Source: Clostridiales bacterium (GTDB taxonomy: Bacteria; Bacillota_A; Clostridia; Saccharofermentanales; Saccharofermentanaceae). From it: DNA of 8,701 nt. This document shows positions 1 to 5,445 of the stretch, one piece after another; position 1 is the first letter of the stretch; every line of letters starts with the position of its first letter. The translations under genes were made by a program, and so were the position numbers. The notes beneath the pieces were generated by a model that saw nothing but the letters and a program-made list of their open reading frames with translations, searched no databases and was not told the origin of the DNA. Location: NCBI GenBank assembly GCA_024695545.1, contig JAILHZ010000067.1, forward strand, positions 1 through 8,701. The letters are read 5' to 3'.

Positions 1-134
1 GTGTGATCGATATCATCCTGGGAGCGGACTTCCCAGAGATTCGGATAATCCGCGAAAAGCTCCTTTTTCTCCTTCTTAGAAGCCTTTGCCTTCTTCTCTT
101 TAAGATCTTTTTCTGTCTTCTTTTCTTTTGCCAT
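1..134 (-). CDS. N-terminal fragment of a Lys-rich protein of unknown function
   Basis: An ATG at 134-132 on the minus strand opens a frame that stays open to the window edge, giving 44 complete codons. The ATG is preceded by a good Shine-Dalgarno (AGAAGGAGCT, complement of 141-150) with GGAG 8 bases upstream, which supports this start. The first 25 residues are almost all Lys, Glu, Ala, Thr and Asp (begins MAKEKKTEKDLKEKKAKASK), a charged, probably disordered or helical leader without a hydrophobic segment, so it is not a signal peptide. After it comes a more ordinary sequence (ELFADYPNLWEVRSQDDIDH), probably the start of a folded domain. Too little is present to name a family. The gene diverges from the PHP phosphoesterase at 239, and the 104 bases between them hold an extended -10 facing this gene. 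Confidence 0.7.
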   Translation of the reverse strand, partial: MAKEKKTEKDLKEKKAKASKKEKKELFADYPNLWEVRSQDDIDH

Positions 135-182
135 ATAATCAGCTCCTTCTAATGAAAGTAGATAAACAAAAAATACGAATAT

Positions 183-191
183 ATGATACCA
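183..191 (-). promoter_or_regulatory. Candidate extended -10 promoter for the left-edge gene
   Basis: The minus strand reads TGGTATCAT here, an extended -10 of the form TGnTATnAT with one mismatch to TATAAT. It lies about 49 bases upstream of the ATG at 134, giving a predicted 5' leader of roughly 40 bases. No good -35 hexamer is visible 16-18 bases upstream, as is usual for TGn-type promoters. The same octamer-like core (ATGGTATnAT) appears in the promoter at 3046-3054. On the plus strand, the region 192-238 before the PHP gene has only weak -35/-10 candidates (for example TTGTCG at 195-200), so I do not call a plus-strand promoter. Confidence 0.4.
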
Positions 192-238
192 TATTGTCGT
201 GTTAATTATGACTAACTTCTATTAGATTTGAGGGAAAT

Positions 239-1057
239 ATGTATACAGATACACATAATCACACCTGTCACTTCAGTTCAGACGCCAGAATGTCTGCCAA
301 AGAACTTATTGATGCCTGCAAAGCACTGGGAATGAACGGTGTAGCAGTTACCGAGCACTACGAGGGCGATTATCCTCACGATATCGGGGACCCTCAAATC
401 TTTGACATTCCGGCTTTTTTCGAAGAATCCAAGTCCTGGATCGAATATGCCGGTGATCTTCCGCTTTACCGCGGAATCGAACTGGGGTATCAGAAACACT
501 TATGTGCCTTCTATGATGACATGATCGCTAAATATCCTTTTGACAGCGTGATCATGTCCAATCATCTTTATAAGGGAAAAGACCCGTACTTCTTCCGTGA
601 CGGCTACGAAGAGCCTATGGAAACGGTGTATACGCGATATATCGAAGAAATGGCAGATCTGGTCGAAGGATGCAGTAACTTTGATATCGTAGGTCACTAT
701 GACTATATCAACCGATATGCACCATATGAAAAGCCGCAGATCAAGTACAGCCAGTGTCCTGAAAGCTTTGACCGCCTTCTTAAGGCTATAGTTGCTAAAG
801 ACAAATGTCTGGAGATCAATACGAGATCCGTGGATAAGATGCGTAAGAAGGGCCTTACAGATACTCTTCCGGATCCGGATATACTGAAAAGATACTACGA
901 GTTAGGCGGCAGAAACATCTCTCTCGGCTCGGATTCACATAGCAGCGAGACTCTCTGCATTCATTTCAAAGAAGTTGCCGAGTATCTTAGCACATTCGGA
1001 TTTACTGAAAACTCATATTATGTCGCAAGGAAGCGTCAAGGAGAGCCGCTTGTCTAA
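239..1057 (+). CDS. PHP-domain phosphoesterase, histidinol-phosphatase (HisJ/HisK) type
   Basis: This 272-residue protein is a cytoplasmic metal-dependent phosphoesterase of the polymerase-and-histidinol-phosphatase (PHP) superfamily. Visible metal-binding motifs are DTHNH at residues 4-8 (H6, H8), TEH at 38-40, E81 in the GIELGY strand, SNH at 107-109, GHYDY at 152-156 and the C-terminal SDSH at 231-234, in the order and spacing of the trinuclear-metal TIM-like barrel. Length and the final GSDSH motif fit the histidinol-phosphate phosphatase branch (L-histidinol phosphate to L-histidinol plus phosphate), so that is the likely activity. No other histidine-biosynthesis gene is nearby, and PHP enzymes acting on other phosphate esters look alike, so substrate is an inference. 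The start is supported by GAGG at 230-233, 5 bases before ATG. It is monocistronic in this window and converges on the aldo/keto reductase, with stop codons overlapping (1054-1057). Confidence 0.85.
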   Translation: MYTDTHNHTCHFSSDARMSAKELIDACKALGMNGVAVTEHYEGDYPHDIGDPQIFDIPAFFEESKSWIEYAGDLPLYRGIELGYQKHLCAFYDDMIAKYPFDSVIMSNHLYKGKDPYFFRDGYEEPMETVYTRYIEEMADLVEGCSNFDIVGHYDYINRYAPYEKPQIKYSQCPESFDRLLKAIVAKDKCLEINTRSVDKMRKKGLTDTLPDPDILKRYYELGGRNISLGSDSHSSETLCIHFKEVAEYLSTFGFTENSYYVARKRQGEPLV

Positions 1058-2076
1058 ACCTCGATCTCTCCACTGATGATCTTCTTATAATCCTGAAGGT
1101 TCTTCCGGAGGAGATTCGGTGTGTCCAGGCCATACGGACATTTCGTCTTACAGATTCCGCAATCAACGCAGTTTTCGATCTTCGCCATCTCTCCCTGCCA
1201 GAATTCACCTTTGAAATTCATTGAAGGCGAACGGCGGATCATCTGGGACATTCTTGCACACTGATTAATCTGAATATCCACGGTACAAGGCATACAATAA
1301 CCGCATCCACGGCAGAAATCTCCCTGAAGATTCAGTTTATCGTTCTCGATGAAAGCCCTTATATCATCTGTCATTTCAGCAGACTCATTAAAGAAAGATA
1401 GCCACTGATCCAGTTCTTCTTCTCTCTGAATACCCCAGATCGGAAGAACATCATATTCGCTCATAAAAGCCATACATGCGCGGCTGTCAGTAAGTAATCC
1501 GCCGGCAAGTCCTTTCATGGCAATAAATCCCATCTCTGCAGCATTACATGCTTTTACCAGAGCTATATCTCTTTCAGAAGCCAAATATGAAAAAGGAAAC
1601 TGAAGAGTCTCATAAAGACCGGATGCAACGATTTCTTCGGCAACTCCGATCAAATGTGCCGTAATGCTGATATGGCGGATCTTCCCCTGTTTCTTTGCAT
1701 CTAACATCGCCTCATACATGCCGGTACCATCCCCGGGACGATAACACTGATTTGCACAGTGAAACTGATAGATATCGAGATAATCTGTACGAAGATTTGT
1801 CAGAGTTGTTTCCAGATCCTTCCAGAACTGTTCAGTATTTTTCGCCTGAGTCTTTGATGCGATAAAGATTTTATCACGCATACCGTCAAAAGCAGTTCCT
1901 ACTTTGATCTCGCTGTCTGTATAAGCTCTGGCAGTATCAAAAAAACGCATTCCGCCGTCATATGCTTTCCGAAGGAGTTTTACGGCTGTATCCTGATCGA
2001 CACGCTGGATCGGAAGCGCTCCAAAAGCGTTCTGTGGAACAGTAATGCCTGTTTTACCAAGAGTGATCGTTCTCAT
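1054..2076 (-). CDS. Aldo/keto reductase with C-terminal double 4Fe-4S ferredoxin-like domain
   Basis: A 340-residue soluble protein with two parts. Residues 1 to about 240 form an aldo/keto reductase (beta/alpha)8 barrel: DTARAY at 47-52 supplies the Asp/Tyr pair, K75 (ASKT) the Lys and H106 (QFH) the His of the catalytic tetrad, so NAD(P)H-dependent carbonyl reduction is plausible. From about 250 a Cys-rich tail carries two cluster motifs: C255, C258, C261, C264 (CRGCGYCMPC), and C303, C306, C309, C313 (CVDCGICKTKCPYG). The second is classic 4Fe-4S; the first is CxxCxxCxxC. This is the architecture of Fe-S aldo/keto reductases common in anaerobes, where electrons could pass between NAD(P)H and an Fe-S partner. 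The natural substrate cannot be told. The Shine-Dalgarno AAAGGAG (about 2086-2092) overlaps the stop of the upstream gene, indicating coupled translation with the GNAT/FMN-barrel gene. Confidence 0.9.
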   Translation of the reverse strand: MRTITLGKTGITVPQNAFGALPIQRVDQDTAVKLLRKAYDGGMRFFDTARAYTDSEIKVGTAFDGMRDKIFIASKTQAKNTEQFWKDLETTLTNLRTDYLDIYQFHCANQCYRPGDGTGMYEAMLDAKKQGKIRHISITAHLIGVAEEIVASGLYETLQFPFSYLASERDIALVKACNAAEMGFIAMKGLAGGLLTDSRACMAFMSEYDVLPIWGIQREEELDQWLSFFNESAEMTDDIRAFIENDKLNLQGDFCRGCGYCMPCTVDIQINQCARMSQMIRRSPSMNFKGEFWQGEMAKIENCVDCGICKTKCPYGLDTPNLLRKNLQDYKKIISGEIEV

Positions 2077-2090
2077 ATTCGTCTGCTCCT

Positions 2091-3011
2091 TTACGACTCA
2101 TTCACCAGTTTTCCGGTCATATGATCAATGATAAGTTCTATACATTGCACACGCGGAAGTGCATGTGTCAGTTCATGCTGGAGATATTCTTCATCATCCG
2201 TAAACTTTCTCACAAGATTCGTGCAGATCCACTTCGTTTTCTCAGGATCTGTAACAAGCTTCATCCTTCCGAAAATCACTACACTTCGGATATTTAATGC
2301 CCATTCGCCGTCTTTTCTGTATCCCTGATCCATAACACAGTAGCTGACCTTATCGCAATCAGAGATTGCATCCAGTTTATGACCTTCTTTAGCACAATGG
2401 AAATACAGTCTGTCATCATCCTCAGAGTAGAAATGATCGAGAGGAATTCCATATGGATATCCTCCATCTCCAATCATGGAAAGAACTCCTCGAGGCTGGG
2501 TTTTCAGCACCTCGATACACTCTTCCCTACTGATCATCTGCTTGATCCTTCGCATCGGACGGAAAATTCTCGGTAATACCAGCACCTGATTTGGATAACC
2601 GAATTCTTCGGTCAGTTCTTCTTCAATGAAACCAAATTTCTTATATAATGCGCGCGGAGCTATACCTCTCGGATCTTCTTCTCTGAATGTAGAAACGGAG
2701 ATTCCACGATATCTGTCGAGCTCGTCCAGTGCTTTTTCCATTAGCGCAGAAGCAATATGATTACGACGCTGATCAGGAGCAACCGCAAGAAAACAGATCA
2801 TGTTACGGTTTCTGGAAAACAAAAGAACGCCGGAGATCTTCTCGCCGTCTTTTACACAGATGGCCTGCATCTTATCCATGAATTTCAGTACGGTTTTCTC
2901 ATGGTCCTGAAGGGCTTCCTCCGTCTCAAGACCGGGGAACTCATCTCTGACAAGGCGGACCAGATCCATCCATGCTCTTATATCTGTTTTTTCTCCGTAA
3001 ACAACGTTCAC
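2091..3011 (-). CDS. GNAT acetyltransferase fused to NimA-like FMN split-barrel (pyridoxamine-phosphate-oxidase family) protein
   Basis: I place the start at GTG 3011-3009, giving 306 residues. It has GGGAG 8 bases upstream and begins exactly where the GNAT fold begins. The longer ATG at 3122 would add 37 residues, overlap the lipoprotein gene by 25 bases and read through a palindrome and promoter, so I reject it. Residues 1 to about 145 are a GNAT N-acetyltransferase: the acetyl-CoA pyrophosphate loop is VAPDQRRNHIA (77-87), and ALYKKFGF (121-128) is the usual C-terminal signature with the general-acid Tyr. From about 153 to 306 is a split-barrel flavin-binding domain of the pyridoxamine 5'-phosphate oxidase superfamily, with LYFHCAKEGHK (202-212) typical of NimA-like proteins linked to nitroimidazole reduction. 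The acyl acceptor and flavin substrate are unknown. It is probably cotranscribed with the Fe-S reductase 14 bases downstream, a possible electron partner. Confidence 0.82.
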   Translation of the reverse strand: MNVVYGEKTDIRAWMDLVRLVRDEFPGLETEEALQDHEKTVLKFMDKMQAICVKDGEKISGVLLFSRNRNMICFLAVAPDQRRNHIASALMEKALDELDRYRGISVSTFREEDPRGIAPRALYKKFGFIEEELTEEFGYPNQVLVLPRIFRPMRRIKQMISREECIEVLKTQPRGVLSMIGDGGYPYGIPLDHFYSEDDDRLYFHCAKEGHKLDAISDCDKVSYCVMDQGYRKDGEWALNIRSVVIFGRMKLVTDPEKTKWICTNLVRKFTDDEEYLQHELTHALPRVQCIELIIDHMTGKLVNES

Positions 3012-3019
3012 TAATAAAT

Positions 3020-3024
3020 CTCCC
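3020..3024 (-). promoter_or_regulatory. Shine-Dalgarno (GGGAG) that fixes the GTG start at 3011
   Basis: GGGAG on the minus strand sits 8 bases upstream of GTG 3011-3009. It is part of the outer arm of the palindrome, so in a transcript arriving from the lipoprotein gene it would be paired with CTCCC (complement of 3061-3065) and poorly available to ribosomes. Confidence 0.65.
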
Positions 3025-3045
3025 GTTACGATAATTGATAAATCA

Positions 3046-3054
3046 ATTATACCA
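3046..3054 (-). promoter_or_regulatory. Extended -10 promoter for the GNAT/FMN-barrel and aldo/keto reductase pair
   Basis: The minus strand reads TGGTATAAT, a perfect TGn extended -10 with consensus TATAAT at 3051-3046. The hexamer 17 bases upstream (TCCTTT at 3074-3069) is a poor -35, which the TGn element can offset. Transcription would begin around 3039-3040, in the centre of the palindrome, leaving a leader of about 28 bases before the GTG start. Such a transcript would contain only the gene-proximal half of the hairpin. Confidence 0.65.
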
Positions 3055-3097
3055 TCGCAACGGGAGATAAAGGAGATACAGCAGGTATAAATATCTT

Positions 3098-4219
3098 TTA
3101 GGAGGCTTTGTACAACTCCCATTCTGATCCATCTTCAGTCTTTATACCAGTTAGATCCGGATCAATATCAGGCGCGGTACAGATGCCGACTGTAACAAAA
3201 CCATCGAGTGCCTGCGGCACCATATCATCCGGTGCCGGGTCGGAGCAATTCTTCGACTTAATAAAGAAATAACTATCGCCATCTGTGGCAAGTACGAAGT
3301 ATTCTCTGTTATGACCCATTGTGTTGAAAAGATCAAACTGAACGAATACAGGCTGATTAAGATAATAAGCGTTAGAAGTGATATTCAATTCATCAAGATC
3401 AAGGCCCCATTCTTCTGCCGCTTTCATGAACTCGTCATAATTCTTAAATACATACTTGCCGGAACTGCCGTCGGGAAGTTCCACATAGCCGCAATGAATC
3501 GTCTTGATTGGCGCAGAGTAATCCGCATAGACCTGAACCGGACCATTACCATTTGCATCCGTCAGATGTTCGAAAAGATGCTCCCATAATTGTTCAACAT
3601 CTTTAGCATTTGAATCATCGATCGTATACTTTACATCACCTTTACTGGCACACAGGACCTTGTTCCCGTTTTCATCCCAGTAGTAAAGGTTTTCCTGACC
3701 ATAATCATTCATCGCATATTCAGATGTTTTTCTTGCATTAGGATCTACCTGTGATGCAACCATATCCATCTTCATCAGATAGTCATGTTCTACAAAGACC
3801 TCGGCTTCTGTCTGTGTTACTGCCTTGATATTTTCGGCAAGCCGGGAATCATAATCCCCACTTGCACTATCAGATACTTTATTGGAAGTGACATAATAGC
3901 GCCCGTCGCCCATAACCACGATGACCTCGCTCTGATATCCCCACGCCATATTCGTATATTCATGCGTGAAAAGCACCCGGTCCGGATCAAGCTCTCCATC
4001 TTTATATGAGGTTGTCTCCGCAGTATCTTCTGCAGCACTTGTGGAATCAGATGAATCAATCGGAGAATCATCAGAATCGCGTTCAGAGTCTGATACCATT
4101 TGCACTTTTACTGAATAATCGGTTACTTTGCCGTGAGCTTCAGTTTTCTTTCTGCATCCGGCAGCCGTGCAGGTAAGAATAGTTAAAGAAATAAAAACGC
4201 AGATCAATCGTCGATTCAT
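3098..4219 (-). CDS. Secreted lipoprotein of unknown function
   Basis: The start is taken as ATG 4219-4217, giving 373 residues, because AGGGGAG lies 6 bases upstream and the product then begins with a clean lipoprotein signal peptide: basic MNRR, a hydrophobic core (residues 5-19) and a lipobox TAAGC with Cys22 as the predicted lipidated residue. An ATG 20 codons further upstream (4279) would put a polar, Arg-rich extension before the signal. After the Cys comes a low-complexity acidic Ser/Asp/Thr linker (about residues 40-75), typical of a tether to the outer face of the membrane. The remaining roughly 290 residues are a Tyr-, Asp- and Asn-rich globular region with no motif I recognise, including short repeats of the form 'YYWDENGNK' and 'ATDGDSYFF' that suggest beta hairpins. 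It lies 89 bases after the GH32 gene and 86 bases before the GNAT/FMN-barrel gene; cotranscription with either is possible but not shown. Confidence 0.82.
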   Translation of the reverse strand: MNRRLICVFISLTILTCTAAGCRKKTEAHGKVTDYSVKVQMVSDSERDSDDSPIDSSDSTSAAEDTAETTSYKDGELDPDRVLFTHEYTNMAWGYQSEVIVVMGDGRYYVTSNKVSDSASGDYDSRLAENIKAVTQTEAEVFVEHDYLMKMDMVASQVDPNARKTSEYAMNDYGQENLYYWDENGNKVLCASKGDVKYTIDDSNAKDVEQLWEHLFEHLTDANGNGPVQVYADYSAPIKTIHCGYVELPDGSSGKYVFKNYDEFMKAAEEWGLDLDELNITSNAYYLNQPVFVQFDLFNTMGHNREYFVLATDGDSYFFIKSKNCSDPAPDDMVPQALDGFVTVGICTAPDIDPDLTGIKTEDGSEWELYKAS

Positions 4220-4308
4220 AAGTCTCTCCCCTTCTCTCTTTATGCTAATAAGACGAGGTAGAATTTGAATCTGTTGCAAAATTCTATATATGTAGAAAAA
4301 TTATTCAG

Positions 4309-5445
4309 TCAGTATACCTCTATTATTGAGGTGACAGGCATCAGGCCGTTCTCTTCCAGCTTCTCTGAAATGACCGTATCTGATATTTCCGATTCATTCT
4401 CATACCCTTTCGGGAAGAAATGATGATGAAGACGGATCCCCTTATCAGTCATCCGGAGAGTCAGTTTTCTCGGCAAACACATCATGCCACGGAATCCTTC
4501 ATTTTCGGTCGGTACTGATCTGGCTCCATCAGAAAAATCACCGAGCCATGCAATCAGGATCGTATCCTCCACATTGGAAAAGATCGTTCCTGCATAAAAG
4601 TCCGGCCCGTAATCAACAAGAAGAACATCTTTCTGCTCCTCATCTGCAATGAAGACACTTCCGTCAAACGTTCCGATAAAATACTGCATGACTCGGTTAT
4701 GTGGAACACCCTCATCCGGGAATTTCACAAATTCGGAATCCGGCACATCCATGCTCAGCATCAGAACATATTTCTCCATGCTTTTTCCGCTTAGATCCTT
4801 AACATTTGCACGGAACATACAAGGACACTCGATCATGCCTGAAAGCGCATATTCAGGAAGAGTAAAGCTACCGGTGCTTTTCCAGTGGATCAGGTCATCG
4901 GAATGATAAAACGACACCTCGGATTCGCGGGTCAGAATCAATGAATATCCGCCAAGGATCCTGTTTCTGAACACTTGAGGATCTCTTGCAGGAGTATGTT
5001 CTTTTCCCGGAATTATCGGGTTTTCTTCGTACTTATGAAATGTCACGCCATCCGTACTCCAGGCCATACACTGCATTTCCCGAAGAGTCTCCATATGATG
5101 TGACGTATAGAATGCCAGAAGCGGTGGATCTTCCTTCGTTCCGAAACCTGTGATATTCTCTTCGTCCACGAAACAGCATCCTGAATAGATAACGCCCATC
5201 TCATCTGGATAAAGAGCAATCGGGAGGTATTTCCAGTGGATCAGATCATCAGAAACGGCATGTCCCCAGTGCATGGTGTCCCAGACCAGCGAAGCCGGAT
5301 CGTGCTGGTAGAAAAGGTGATATTTCCCTTTAAAGAAAACAGGACCGTTCGGGTCATTCATCCAGCCATTTTCAGGCGTGAAATGGATCTCGGGTCTTAG
5401 TTTCTGCATTAACTTACGCTTCTCCTTAATAAGTTTTTTCGACAT
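4309..5445 (-). CDS. GH32 beta-fructofuranosidase lacking most of its C-terminal beta-sandwich
   Basis: A 378-residue glycoside hydrolase family 32 protein, expected to cleave terminal beta-fructosides such as sucrose, sucrose-6-phosphate or fructo-oligosaccharides. The five-bladed propeller signatures are all present: WMNDPNG (28-34) with nucleophile D31, RDP (154-156) with transition-state stabiliser D155, EC (206-207) with acid/base E206, and DFYAGTIF (282-289). No signal peptide is visible, so it should be cytoplasmic. Family members are usually about 480-500 residues because a beta-sandwich follows the propeller; here only about 45 residues follow the last propeller strand (near LPRKLTL, 324-330). 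The ATG directly follows the stop of the cysteine desulfurase (TAGATG) with AGGA 5 bases before it. A second ATG at 5409 has AAGGAG 12 bases upstream and would also leave the propeller intact. No sugar transporter or regulator is nearby. Confidence 0.88.
   Translation of the reverse strand: MSKKLIKEKRKLMQKLRPEIHFTPENGWMNDPNGPVFFKGKYHLFYQHDPASLVWDTMHWGHAVSDDLIHWKYLPIALYPDEMGVIYSGCCFVDEENITGFGTKEDPPLLAFYTSHHMETLREMQCMAWSTDGVTFHKYEENPIIPGKEHTPARDPQVFRNRILGGYSLILTRESEVSFYHSDDLIHWKSTGSFTLPEYALSGMIECPCMFRANVKDLSGKSMEKYVLMLSMDVPDSEFVKFPDEGVPHNRVMQYFIGTFDGSVFIADEEQKDVLLVDYGPDFYAGTIFSNVEDTILIAWLGDFSDGARSVPTENEGFRGMMCLPRKLTLRMTDKGIRLHHHFFPKGYENESEISDTVISEKLEENGLMPVTSIIEVY

Larger units (their letters stand above)
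3018..3068 (-). repeat. Two-tier palindrome (hairpin) in the leader of the GNAT/FMN-barrel gene
   Basis: The outer arms are 3018-3030 and 3056-3068 (ATCTCCCGTTACG against CGCAACGGGAGAT), which pair over 13 positions with 12 Watson-Crick pairs and one mismatch that is G-U in the minus-strand RNA. The inner arms 3031-3039 and 3042-3050 (ATAATTGAT against ATCAATTAT) are a perfect 9-bp inverted repeat with a 2-base centre. The only asymmetry is a 5-base bulge at 3051-3055. Neither side is followed by a T-tract, so it is not an intrinsic terminator. It contains the -10 element and, in the arm nearest the gene, the Shine-Dalgarno (complement of 3020-3024). It may be a dimeric repressor operator, an RNA hairpin hiding the ribosome site, or both. 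Confidence 0.75.

Noticed and set aside
239..1057. Naming the PHP gene hisK or hisJ outright
   Set aside because: The metal motifs are clear but substrate specificity is not, and no histidine-biosynthesis gene is nearby.
3012..3122. Longer N-terminus for the GNAT/FMN-barrel protein from ATG 3122
   Set aside because: It would overlap the lipoprotein gene, translate through the promoter and palindrome, lack a clear ribosome site, and add 37 residues unlike a GNAT start. GTG 3011 has GGGAG at ideal spacing.
4220..4279. Longer N-terminus for the lipoprotein from ATG 4279
   Set aside because: It would bury the signal peptide behind 20 polar residues, and the internal ATG at 4219 has a strong AGGGGAG.
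4260..4285. Inverted repeat AGAATTT / AAATTCT in the gap before the lipoprotein gene
   Set aside because: The stem is 7 bp, AT-rich, with a 12-base loop and no T-tract after it. It may be chance in AT-rich leader DNA. The possible promoter beside it (CTGACT, 18 bases, TATAGA on the minus strand) is too weak to call.
4316..4332. Small hairpin ACCTC-TATTATT-GAGGT at the end of the GH32 gene as a terminator
   Set aside because: The stem is only 5 bp, lies inside the coding sequence, and the T5 run on the minus strand is about 13 bases beyond it.
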